From the NCBI GenBank assembly GCA_023387235.1, contig JAEWIJ010000124.1, positions 1-18,657 of the forward strand: a DNA stretch of 18,657 nucleotides, in the 5' to 3' direction. Origin of the DNA: Pseudomonadota bacterium. GTDB taxonomy: Bacteria > Pseudomonadota > Alphaproteobacteria > Rhizobiales > Hyphomicrobiaceae. This document shows, piece after piece, positions 6,200-14,232 of this stretch. Every line of letters starts with the position of its first letter. The stretch's first letter is position 1. The position numbers were made by a program, and so were the translations under genes. Under the pieces are notes generated by a model. The model ran no database searches, was not told the DNA's origin, and saw nothing but the letters and a program-made list of their open reading frames with translations.

Positions 6200-9100
6200 T
6201 CACGCGCTCATCTGCGGTTGGAGCGGCGATCCCTCATGTACCGTTCGCACCGTCGAAAGCTCGGGCACGGAGCCCTTGAGGGCCGCAATGATCGCGGCAT
6301 CCGAATATCGGCTTTGCACGAAACCGAGGCCATTCATGGATTTCTCCGCAGCCAGCGCACGATCGCGTGCCGCCTGGAGCACCGCCGCAGCAAACGCCTC
6401 GGACGTATCGGCCACGAAGGCGTAGCGCTCGCCATCGGATATGCCCTGTACGCCGACCGACGTCGTCACGAGCGAGATGCCCTTGGCGAGCGCCTCCACG
6501 ACTTTGCCTTTCACGCCCCCGCCGAAGCGTAAGGGAGCCACCGAGATCCCACACGTGTCGTAGAGTTCCGCGAGCGCCGCGTCGCTGAGCTGGCCGAGAA
6601 TCTTCACCGAGGGCGACGCAAGGTTCCGTACGCTTTCCGGCGTCTCGGAGCCGGCCACGTGCAATTCGAAGCGATCGTCCTCCTGAAGAATGAGCGGCAT
6701 CACCTCATTCACGAACCAGAGAACCGCATCCCCATTGGGCGGATGCCTGAACCCGCCGACAAAGAGCAGGCGATAGGGATTCTCGTTGTCGCCTCTCGTG
6801 ATGCGCTCGCGTGCGCGCGCCAGCTCCGCATCGTCGAAGCGCCATGCCGGTATCTCGACGACGGGCTTGTCGGTTGTCTCTCGGACGATCTCGCACTCCT
6901 CCCGCGACGGGTAGAGCACGCAATCGACCTGCTTTGCGATCGTCTCCTCCAGCGTGCGCGCCGTCTCCATGGCCTTCCTGACGGCATCCGACTTCTCGAC
7001 CAGATACTGGTTTTCGAGGCGCTTCCAGTGGAGGTCATGGCCGTAATAGAGGACCGGCACCTTCGAGGCGGATCGAATTATCGGCAAGTAGCGCTGCGTA
7101 ATGTCGGGACGGCTCGAGAATACGTAGTCGAGCCAACCGTCAGCGTCCTTCAGCCAACTCTCGAACCTGTCGAGAAACGATGCGGAATAGACGACCTCGA
7201 TGCCCATCTCCTGAAGTTTGCGGACATAGGGCTTGTCGTAGTGCAGATTGTCGGGCCAAAGCATCACATGAAAGCCATGCGATTGGAAAAGCCGCATGAA
7301 ATGCATCATCGTGCGCGAGCCCGCGTCGCGGTCCCACTGCGGGACGTAATGATCGATGAAAACGATGTGCGGCTTGTCGCGCGACCGGTCACGCGCAACG
7401 AACACGTTCTCGCCGTTCGGGAAGTGATCGCGGGTCAGGACATGGCGCCAGCGCGAAACGAGCTTCTGCTGGTTGAGAACCTGATGCGCCTTGATGCCTA
7501 CCGCCGTATCGGTGCCGTGCGTGCGGCCCTCATGGTGGATGATCTCGGAGTGAGGCTGATAGACGCAACGCAGGCCCGCCGCCCGTACCCGGAACGCGAT
7601 GTCGGCATCCTCGCAGTACGCCGGCGAATAGATCCTGTCGAATCCGTCCAACTGCCGCCAGAGCGCGAGCGGGAACGCGATGGCCGCGCCGGAAATATAG
7701 TCGACGTCCTTGAGATAGTTGAACTGCGGCATCCGCGGATTCTGGTTACGCCCGAAGTTCCATGCCGATCCGTCGCTCCAGAAGATGCCGCCGGCTTCCT
7801 GCAGACTGCCGTCGCCATTGATGAGCTTGGAGCCGGCAAGCCCCACGTCCCGCGCAATGCCGAACGTGCCTATGAGCTCGTCGAGCCAACCGGGAAGCGT
7901 GACGACATCGTTGTTCAGCAGCACGAGGTAGCGCCCCCGCGCCTCTTTTGCAGCCGTGTTGCAGTTACCGAGAAAACCTCTGTTCTGGTCGTGGCGCATA
8001 TAGCGGATGCAGCCGCCGAACGCAGATAGCACCGGCTCGGTCGCGTCAGTAGAACAGTTGTCGCCGATGAGAATCTCGTAGCTGAAACGCGTCGGCGTCT
8101 GCAGGATCGAGAGTATCGCGGTCAACGTATAGACGAGGCCGTTATAGACCGGGATCAGAATGGTGACGTCCGGCGCCTCGGTGCGCCCAACCTTCGCGCT
8201 CGCCTTCGCGATCCGCGCAATGAGATCCTTGCCGAGCGACGACGAGACGATGTCAGCCTTTGTGGTGTCGAAGTGAGACACCAGGGACATCAGGTATTCC
8301 ACAGGCCCGACGGCATCATCGCCGTGCTGCTCGATCAGATGATCCCGCAGTCCCTGCGTTATCCAGAATTGCGATACTTCCTCAGGGAGCCAAGGTCGCT
8401 TCGGATCGCCGGCGAGGTGCCCGACATCCCCGGTTTCAGGCCCCTGATGTGCCGCCTCGCCTTTCCAACTGCCATTCGCCTGCACGAGCGCGGCTGCAGG
8501 CGCGACCGGCGCCGCAACCACGGCCGCGGCCATTTCCCGCTGCTTCTCGGCGAGTGCCTCGGCAAGCTTATGTGCAGTCGCCGATCTTTCCTTTTCCTGC
8601 GCCAGGTCGGCAATCAAACGCTCTCGCGCCGTTCGCTCGGCGGTTAGCGCCGCTTCGAGATCGGTCACGCGTTCCGCCGCCGTCAGCAGCCGCGCATCGC
8701 GGCGCGCGATGTCCTGCGAGAGAAGCAACCTTTCCTGCGACAGCTCGGTCAGCATGACCTCGCGCCGCACTCTCTCGTCCGACAGCGCCGCATCGAGTTC
8801 GCCCATCCGCGCCGTGACACCCCGGATTTGCTCCTCCAGACGCGAGACCTCGCGCGCGAGACGCAGTTTCTCTCCGGACAACTCGGAAACTGCGCGCTCG
8901 CGCTCAGCTCTTTCACTCGACAGAGCCGTGTCCAGCTGCGCCGCGCGCACGGCTACGACTTGCATCTGCTCGCTACGGTCGGCGATCTGCTGCGCGAGGC
9001 GATGCTTCTCTTCCGACAGCTCGGAGGTCTGACGCTCGCGCTCTGCCCTCTCGCTCGACAGCGCAGTGTCGAGCTCCGCCGCTCGCGCCGTCAAACCTGC

Positions 9101-10387
9101 CAATTGCTCGTCACGGCGCGCCACCTCCTGCGCAGAGCGCAGCCTTTCTTCCAGCAGCTCGGCGGCGACGCGTTCGCGATCGGCCTTCTCCTGCGACAGC
9201 ACGGCCCCGAGTTCGACTCCGCGCGCCATCTCGGCCTCGATCTGCCGGTTGCGCTCGGTAAGCTCCGCCGCGAGCGTCTGCTCGCGCTCGACCGCGGCGC
9301 GGATTTTCTCCTCGAGGGCATTGACCGCTTTTGCCGCGCTCTCGCGCGCCTCCTCGAGCACGGCATCGAAGCCGGACGCAAGTTCGGCGGATTTCTTTCC
9401 CCGTTCCGTCGCCGTCGCCAGCATCGTCATCATCGATTGCGCGTCGGCTTCCATCAGCGCGACGAGCTGACGGCTGCGCTCGAGCTGCTGGGAGAGCAAC
9501 TCGGCGCGACGCCGCTCGGCCTCCCTCTGGCCTATAGTGTCCTCAAGCTCACGATCAATTTTCCTGACATGAGCCCGGAGCACCTCATCCTCGTCATGGA
9601 GCCCGGACGCCCATCGCAGGACTTTTTCCTGCTCGAGCCACAGATCGTCGGCGGGATCGACGTAGATCGAGCTCGGATGCTTGCGCCGCGGCAATTTCTC
9701 CCGGCTGCACAGGGCAATCAGATATTCGGGCTCCGCCGCAGGCACCGTGCCCCTCGCGACATCGACGTCATTGCCCGGCAGGCGCCGCAGAGCCGCATAT
9801 TCGGTCCGCTGATGAGCCTCACCGGTCTCCCCGAATGGCGCCAGAACGGATCCGATGTAGAAGCGCTGGCCCTGGATCTCGACATGCGCGAAATGCGCCT
9901 TCAGGAGCGACGCAAACTCGTCGGCGTCGAGCTCCTTGAGATGAAACGGGTTAGGCTTGCGTCCTTCCCCCGAATAGACCGGCTTGTTCGGCGTCGAGAT
10001 GACGAGGATTCCGCCGGGCTTCAGAACCCGGGCGATCTCCTCGATCATCTGCTCCTGATGCTCGATGTGCTCGATGGTCTCGAACGAGACGACGAGGTCG
10101 AACTCCGCGGGACCGAAGGGCAGGCTGCCCGCGTCGGCATCGATGAAAGTCAGGTTCCGCCGAGCCGCGTAGATCTGGCTCGCCTTGGCGGTCGCAGCCT
10201 TGTCGACGTCCACGCCGACGACTTCTGCCGCTTTGGTCGCGAGCAACGCGCTGCCATAGCCTTCGCCGCTGGCGATATCGAGGATCTTCCGCCCCGCGGC
10301 CAGATCGAGAACCGCCGCGTAGCGATGCACGTGCTCGTACGCCAAGCGCCCCCTCATCGCAGGCACGAACCGCTCAAGCGCCGTCAC
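6200..10387 (-). CDS. Methyltransferase / coiled-coil / GT2 / GT-B-fold glycosyltransferase fusion (1395 aa)
   Basis: A single uninterrupted 1395-codon frame holds four parts. Residues about 1-230 are a class I methyltransferase: ILDIASGEGYGSALL (35-49), VVGVDVD, VVSFETIEHIEH (99-110), LKPGGILVISTPN (122-134). Residues about 265-620 are a highly charged heptad-rich coiled coil that includes five consecutive 46-residue repeats (377-606). After a linker, about 739-1000 is a GT2 (GT-A fold) domain: VTILIPVYNG (741-750), LLNNDVV (823-829), LQEAGG (862-867), YCEDADIAF (924-932). Residues about 1005-1395 resemble a GT4-type GT-B glycosyltransferase: RDAGSRTMMHFMRLF, FVGGFRHPPNGDAVLW near 1206, and SVAPLRFGGGVKGKVVEALA. 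The start is GTG 10387, supported by AGGGGG six bases upstream. It is the first gene of the minus-strand series with hddA and hddC-gmhB, so it probably polymerises or extends a heptose-containing glycan. By analogy with WbdD and WsaE, the methyltransferase and coil could cap the chain and set its length. Confidence 0.88.
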   Translation of the reverse strand: MTALERFVPAMRGRLAYEHVHRYAAVLDLAAGRKILDIASGEGYGSALLATKAAEVVGVDVDKAATAKASQIYAARRNLTFIDADAGSLPFGPAEFDLVVSFETIEHIEHQEQMIEEIARVLKPGGILVISTPNKPVYSGEGRKPNPFHLKELDADEFASLLKAHFAHVEIQGQRFYIGSVLAPFGETGEAHQRTEYAALRRLPGNDVDVARGTVPAAEPEYLIALCSREKLPRRKHPSSIYVDPADDLWLEQEKVLRWASGLHDEDEVLRAHVRKIDRELEDTIGQREAERRRAELLSQQLERSRQLVALMEADAQSMMTMLATATERGKKSAELASGFDAVLEEARESAAKAVNALEEKIRAAVEREQTLAAELTERNRQIEAEMARGVELGAVLSQEKADRERVAAELLEERLRSAQEVARRDEQLAGLTARAAELDTALSSERAERERQTSELSEEKHRLAQQIADRSEQMQVVAVRAAQLDTALSSERAERERAVSELSGEKLRLAREVSRLEEQIRGVTARMGELDAALSDERVRREVMLTELSQERLLLSQDIARRDARLLTAAERVTDLEAALTAERTARERLIADLAQEKERSATAHKLAEALAEKQREMAAAVVAAPVAPAAALVQANGSWKGEAAHQGPETGDVGHLAGDPKRPWLPEEVSQFWITQGLRDHLIEQHGDDAVGPVEYLMSLVSHFDTTKADIVSSSLGKDLIARIAKASAKVGRTEAPDVTILIPVYNGLVYTLTAILSILQTPTRFSYEILIGDNCSTDATEPVLSAFGGCIRYMRHDQNRGFLGNCNTAAKEARGRYLVLLNNDVVTLPGWLDELIGTFGIARDVGLAGSKLINGDGSLQEAGGIFWSDGSAWNFGRNQNPRMPQFNYLKDVDYISGAAIAFPLALWRQLDGFDRIYSPAYCEDADIAFRVRAAGLRCVYQPHSEIIHHEGRTHGTDTAVGIKAHQVLNQQKLVSRWRHVLTRDHFPNGENVFVARDRSRDKPHIVFIDHYVPQWDRDAGSRTMMHFMRLFQSHGFHVMLWPDNLHYDKPYVRKLQEMGIEVVYSASFLDRFESWLKDADGWLDYVFSSRPDITQRYLPIIRSASKVPVLYYGHDLHWKRLENQYLVEKSDAVRKAMETARTLEETIAKQVDCVLYPSREECEIVRETTDKPVVEIPAWRFDDAELARARERITRGDNENPYRLLFVGGFRHPPNGDAVLWFVNEVMPLILQEDDRFELHVAGSETPESVRNLASPSVKILGQLSDAALAELYDTCGISVAPLRFGGGVKGKVVEALAKGISLVTTSVGVQGISDGERYAFVADTSEAFAAAVLQAARDRALAAEKSMNGLGFVQSRYSDAAIIAALKGSVPELSTVRTVHEGSPLQPQMSA
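8570..9259 (-). repeat. Five tandem 46-aa (138-bp) coiled-coil repeats inside the giant fusion gene
   Basis: Residues 377-422, 423-468, 469-514, 515-560 and 561-606 of the protein encoded at 6200-10387 align end to end without gaps. Shared positions include a LDTALSSERAERER-like core (residues 17-30 of each unit) and a SELSEEKxRLAQ-like end. Units 2 and 3 share the LDTALSSERAERER core exactly, while units 1 and 5 are more diverged. 46 residues is not a multiple of seven, so each unit must contain a hendecad or stutter if the coil is continuous. Tandem DNA repeats of this kind can gain or lose units in frame. Confidence 0.85.
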
Positions 10388-10446
10388 GCTAACCCCCTAA
10401 CACTACTGAAACAAAGCATAACAGAAATCTCTGCCCACCCACCCCT

Positions 10447-10452
10447 TATAAT
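10447..10452 (+). promoter_or_regulatory. Possible -10 element (TATAAT) in divergent spacer
   Basis: TATAAT matches the sigma-70 -10 consensus exactly. It lies in the AT-richer 125-bp gap between the two giant glycosyltransferase genes, about 61 bp before the ATG at 10513. No good -35 hexamer is at the expected distance upstream, so this is weak evidence of a promoter for the plus-strand gene. Confidence 0.25.
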
Positions 10453-10472
10453 GTTCATCTTGCTGCTTAATG

Positions 10473-10494
10473 GCGTCAAGACACTTCTTGACGC
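10473..10494. promoter_or_regulatory. Perfect 8-bp inverted repeat (candidate operator or leader hairpin)
   Basis: GCGTCAAG and CTTGACGC flank a 6-nt spacer (ACACTT). The site lies 18 bp before the ATG at 10513, in the divergent spacer shared with the minus-strand gene starting at 10387. It could bind a dimeric regulator of both genes, or form a hairpin near the start of the plus-strand mRNA that limits translation. There is no T-tract, so it is not a terminator. Confidence 0.4.
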
Positions 10495-10512
10495 GCCAGC
10501 ATTTCGCGGGCA

Positions 10513-13428
10513 ATGGGGAGTCTTTCCCAAGGGGCTTTCCGGGCGGATAGCGAGTGCATGCGTAGAACGATTTTAGACCACTATCGCGCTATCGCTGCCA
10601 CAGTACTTCGAAACAAGAGGCGCGACACCCAGATCGAGGCGGCGATAGACGGCTCGGATCGTCACGCCGCTGTCACATATGTCGAAGCGAACGCCAGGAA
10701 TCATTCCCGTTTCCGGTTTTACGTCGACAGCGGCGACAGATTTCGAGACGCGTGCCGCTGGCAGGACGGCTTTGCCGCCTATCGAGCCGCCCTCGATATC
10801 CTGCCGCTGCACGCCGGCTATATCGTACAGGCCGGCCATTGTCTCAAGGAGATGGGCCGGCTCATCGCAGCCGAAGGCTACTATCGATCCGCCATTCTTC
10901 TCGGCGCGCCCTTGGGCGACGTCGAGGAGCACCTGATGTTCGTCGCGACACGCAATCAATATTATCAAGACCCATCCAAGGTGCGCGCCCTGGCCGCTGC
11001 CGCCCGCGCAAATAATCCAGAGGTCTCGCGCCTGCCGACCCTCGACGATCTGACGATCCTGGCAGACGTCATGGGAATTGCGCATCTCGTCAACATCAAT
11101 GTACTTGTCGACATCTTGCGCAGGGGCGTGTCCCACGCCGATGCCGCGAGCCAGCTCGGCGAGCAGTTTGGCTGTACCGGCCTTCCCCGCTCGCTGAGAA
11201 AGTTGGCAGCGGGCAACCCTGTGGCGCGCGAGATCGCGCTGCGGCCGCTTAATGCCGATGCTGCCGGGTTCAACTATCAAGTCAGCTCCCCGAACGGCTC
11301 GGGCGGCATGGGCGCACCACCCCCGATCGGCGAGCAGAGCACGCCCGCATCGCCGCCCGAAATATCCGGCGACGGCTTGCAAAAGACAGCGTCGTTCCAA
11401 ATCTCGACGACCAGGGCGGACATACTCGAGCTGGCACGCGCTTTCGCGGCCGACCGCCACGATCGCGCCGCGCCCGCCTTCTTCGGTGCGGTGCCGGCGC
11501 GCGAGGACGCGAACAACGTCACACTGCAGCCCGATGCCCGGCCTGTCGTGAGCGTGCTGATCCTGAGCTACAACGGCTCTCGCCTCGCCTTGCTGGCGGC
11601 GGGCGCCGTCATGGCGGCGGGCTCTCCCGTTCCCTACGAAATTCTCATCATCGACAACGCCAGCAGCGCCGCGGAACGGACGATACTCGAACGAGCCGAC
11701 CTGCCGATCCGCATCGTGAGCCTGAGCACGAACCGCGGCTTCGGCGAAGCCAACAACATCGGCGCCGAGGCTGCGCGCGGAGAGCATCTCCTCTTCCTCA
11801 ACAACGATGCCTTTCTGGCGCCCAGGTCGATCCCGAAGCTGCTGGAGACGCTCCACGGTTTCGAGGACTGCGGCGCAGCCGGTCCGGTATTCCGCTATCC
11901 CAACGGCCTCCTGCAGGAGGCGGGCGGCTTCATCGAGCACAACGGGAGCAGCGTGCAAAGAGGCAAGGGATCGCAGTTCGATCCCGCGTCGCTGCCGCCG
12001 ACCGACGTCGTCGACTATATTTCCGGTGCGTGCCTGCTGATGAAGCGCAGCACGTTCATGACCATCGGCGGCTTCCATCCGAACTACGACGTCGCCTATT
12101 GCGAGGACATGGATCTCTGCCTGCGGCTGCTGCAGCATCGCAAGCTGTCGGTGCTGGCCCGCGATGCGGTCTGCTTCCATATCGAAGGCAACACCACGGG
12201 CTCTTCCGACCTGAAGCGCGACATCGCGCTCGAGGCATCCGCCAACCGACTGGCATTCGCGGGGACGTGGGGACCGTATCTGGCGTCCCGTCTGTCCTCC
12301 GACCTCGCCGCGGGCGAAGCGTTGTCCTCGCCGTGGCAGCCGGGCCTCGCCTTGAACGGCACGCTTCCGGGAACGATCGTCTACGCCGACGGGTCGTTTC
12401 GTCCCCACGCCGCGGAGCAGTATCTGCTCGCGCTGGCCGCGGCCCTCAAAGGCGACGGTCGCGCCGTCCTCGCCGCACCCGTCCGCTGGAGCGGCCTCAG
12501 GCTTCGCAACATCCAGCACTGGCTGCAGCTCCCGCACGCGCTCGACGGCAGCATCGCCGCCGACGCGCTGTCGGGAAAGCGCGTATCCCAGGTCCTCGCT
12601 GCGGGGAGCGCGGCGGTGCCGCCGCTGCCTGAGGCCGAGAGGACGGTCTACGTCTGCCACGCGCCCTATCTGCCGAAGAGCGGCGAGGACGACCAGCGAG
12701 CAATGGACCGCCTGTCGCGCATGGACCGCATCGTCGTCCCGTCGAACTTGGCAAGGAGCGCACTGCTTTCGCTAGCCGAGCGCCATCGGATTTCGTTGAC
12801 GAGCGCCGTCGAGCTTGTGCGCCCATCCCTCTTCTCGCCTCTCTCATCAGAAGACGACCGCCCGCGACGTCCATGGGTTCTTTCTGTCGGCACGATAGGA
12901 GATCCGGTCGCCGATGGGTGCCTCGACGAGCTGACGGCGGCTTTCGCGGCGACAAGCGAGGCGTTCCGAAGAAAGTGGAAGCTCATTGTCTGTGGCGACG
13001 TCGTCGATGCCGGCCTCGCGGAACGGAAGCTTTCCCGCATTCGCACGCTCGCCGGCGATGCCAACGTCGATCTGCAGATCGTCGTGAGCCCGCCGCTCAA
13101 GCGGCTGCAGGAGTTGTATCTATCGAGCTCCGTCTACGTCCAGGCCACGGGCTTCGGCGCCGACGATATCGAGCAGTCATGGCGATGCGATACGTTCGGC
13201 ACGAATGTCATGGTCGCCCTGGCAGCCGGCTGCCAGACATTCGCCTGGAAGCTCGGCGCGGGCGCCGAGATCATGGACGCCGTTGGTGCCGGCCGGACGT
13301 TCGGCGGCCGCATCGAGTTGACGTCAATGCTCGAGGCGTGCGGCACCGAAGGCATCGAACGCGCCTTCCGCCGCGAAGCGGTGGCACGCTTCCAGAAGAG
13401 TGCCGGCGCATCAGCGACGCCGAATTGA
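10513..13428 (+). CDS. TPR-like / GT2 / GT-B-like glycosyltransferase (971 aa)
   Basis: This is a 971-residue protein. Residues about 70-160 look like two or three TPR-type helical hairpins (DACRWQDGFAAYRAALDILP, EMGRLIAAEGYYRSAILLG). Residues about 255-340 form a Pro/Gly/Ser-rich linker. A GT2 domain follows at about 345-600: VVSVLILSYNG (345-355), LLFLNNDAFL (426-435, metal-binding NND), LLQEAGG (466-472), YISGACLLM, YCEDMDLCLRLL (529-540). The C-terminal part, about 620-960, has Rossmann-like strands (RPWVLSVGTIGD, KWKLIVCGDVVDAG) and reads as a GT-B-like glycosyltransferase, although its catalytic residues are not obvious. Its GT2 shares the LQEAGG and ED(A/M)D landmarks with the divergent giant protein. 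The start is uncertain: ATG 10513 has no good Shine-Dalgarno, and ATG 10558 (MRRTILDHYR) is an alternative. It probably adds sugars to the same glycan. Confidence 0.87.
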   Translation: MGSLSQGAFRADSECMRRTILDHYRAIAATVLRNKRRDTQIEAAIDGSDRHAAVTYVEANARNHSRFRFYVDSGDRFRDACRWQDGFAAYRAALDILPLHAGYIVQAGHCLKEMGRLIAAEGYYRSAILLGAPLGDVEEHLMFVATRNQYYQDPSKVRALAAAARANNPEVSRLPTLDDLTILADVMGIAHLVNINVLVDILRRGVSHADAASQLGEQFGCTGLPRSLRKLAAGNPVAREIALRPLNADAAGFNYQVSSPNGSGGMGAPPPIGEQSTPASPPEISGDGLQKTASFQISTTRADILELARAFAADRHDRAAPAFFGAVPAREDANNVTLQPDARPVVSVLILSYNGSRLALLAAGAVMAAGSPVPYEILIIDNASSAAERTILERADLPIRIVSLSTNRGFGEANNIGAEAARGEHLLFLNNDAFLAPRSIPKLLETLHGFEDCGAAGPVFRYPNGLLQEAGGFIEHNGSSVQRGKGSQFDPASLPPTDVVDYISGACLLMKRSTFMTIGGFHPNYDVAYCEDMDLCLRLLQHRKLSVLARDAVCFHIEGNTTGSSDLKRDIALEASANRLAFAGTWGPYLASRLSSDLAAGEALSSPWQPGLALNGTLPGTIVYADGSFRPHAAEQYLLALAAALKGDGRAVLAAPVRWSGLRLRNIQHWLQLPHALDGSIAADALSGKRVSQVLAAGSAAVPPLPEAERTVYVCHAPYLPKSGEDDQRAMDRLSRMDRIVVPSNLARSALLSLAERHRISLTSAVELVRPSLFSPLSSEDDRPRRPWVLSVGTIGDPVADGCLDELTAAFAATSEAFRRKWKLIVCGDVVDAGLAERKLSRIRTLAGDANVDLQIVVSPPLKRLQELYLSSSVYVQATGFGADDIEQSWRCDTFGTNVMVALAAGCQTFAWKLGAGAEIMDAVGAGRTFGGRIELTSMLEACGTEGIERAFRREAVARFQKSAGASATPN

Positions 13429-13454
13429 GCGTCCGCGCCCTCACCGTCCGGGTT

Positions 13455-14027
13455 TCAGGACGCGGCGCAAATACGCGCCTCCACCTCCGCGCATATGTAG
13501 TGGTAGATGCAGATGTGCACCTGCTGGATCTCCGGGGTCAACGTCGAGGGCACATCGATAAGAATATCCGCAGCATCCGCCATGCGGCCGCCGCCCAAGC
13601 CGGTCAAGGCAATGGTCGCCATGCCCTTCGCGCGCCCCGCCTCGAAGGCCGCAATGACATTGGCTGAGTTGCCCGACGTGCTGAGGCCCAGCACGACCCC
13701 GCCGGCCTGCCCATAGGCCTCCACCTGGCGGGAGAACACCGTCCGGAACTCGTAGTCGTTGCTCCAGGCCGTCAGAATCGCCGGATCGCTCGCGAGGCTG
13801 CGGCAGTTGAGCGCCCGCCGCTCCTTAAGGAAGCGCCCGACGAGCTCGCCCGCGATATGCATGGAGTCGGCGGCCGAGCCGCCGTTGCCGCACACGAGAA
13901 TGGGCTTGTCGTTGCGCGCCGCCTCGGTCAGCCTGTCGATGGCCTCCTCGATGCGCGGCACAGAGCCATGGCGCGCCATCGCGTCGAGAGCGCGGCTCGC
14001 ATTCTGCAGAGAGATAGTGATGGACAT
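13455..14027 (-). CDS. gmhA: Sedoheptulose-7-phosphate isomerase (phosphoheptose isomerase, GmhA)
   Basis: This is a 190-residue SIS-domain protein, the normal GmhA length. It would convert sedoheptulose 7-phosphate to D-glycero-D-manno-heptose 7-phosphate, the first step toward GDP-heptose. Landmarks are ILVCGNGGSAADSMHIAGEL (43-62), with His57 and Glu61 at the positions of known zinc ligands, LGLSTSGNSANV (113-124), and QQVHICIYHYICAEVE (168-183), where Gln168 and His176 have the spacing of the other two ligands. The frame is open to 14138, but the upstream part is not family-like, so ATG 14027 is preferred. The gene is on the same strand as hddA and hddC-gmhB but separated from them by the 971-residue glycosyltransferase gene, so it needs its own promoter. 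It is convergent with that gene, with 26 bp between stop codons. Confidence 0.93.
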   Translation of the reverse strand: MSITISLQNASRALDAMARHGSVPRIEEAIDRLTEAARNDKPILVCGNGGSAADSMHIAGELVGRFLKERRALNCRSLASDPAILTAWSNDYEFRTVFSRQVEAYGQAGGVVLGLSTSGNSANVIAAFEAGRAKGMATIALTGLGGGRMADAADILIDVPSTLTPEIQQVHICIYHYICAEVEARICAAS

Positions 14028-14162
14028 CTCGTGATCTCGATCATTGTATCGGCCGCCGGCATCAGTGCTAGTTGCAATGCCATGACCATCTTGGCAAAGA
14101 GACGCGGCAAAACGGTTAGCCGGTTTCATGGATTGCAAGATATTCTGCGGATCGACCGCAAC

Positions 14163-14180
14163 CGTGCCAAAGCTGGCACG
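14163..14180. promoter_or_regulatory. Perfect 7-bp inverted repeat upstream of the 14233 gene (candidate operator)
   Basis: CGTGCCA and TGGCACG flank AAGC. The site lies in the 205-bp divergent spacer between gmhA (start 14027) and the plus-strand gene at 14233, about 53 bp before the latter. A hairpin or a dimer-binding site are both possible, and no T-tract follows. The rest of this spacer shows nothing else I can name. Confidence 0.35.
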
Positions 14181-14232
14181 CCAGGGGGCCGCGCTTCAAA
14201 TGCCTAATTCACGATACTCGTAGCCCCACCTC

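Noticed and set aside
6659..8029. A 456-codon plus-strand open frame opposite the GT2/GT-B part
   Set aside because: Arg/Val/Glu-rich antisense translation with no family features. The minus strand has strong glycosyltransferase motifs.
8828..10576. A 582-codon plus-strand open frame opposite the methyltransferase and coiled-coil part of the giant gene
   Set aside because: It mirrors the repeated coil codons (Leu/Arg/Gln-rich) and has no domain. The minus-strand frame is the real gene.
10573..12660. A 695-codon open frame on the minus strand opposite the 971-residue glycosyltransferase
   Set aside because: Its translation is Arg/Gln/Gly/Asp-rich with no recognisable motif, while the plus strand encodes clear GT2 motifs. 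It is a typical antisense shadow in GC-rich DNA.
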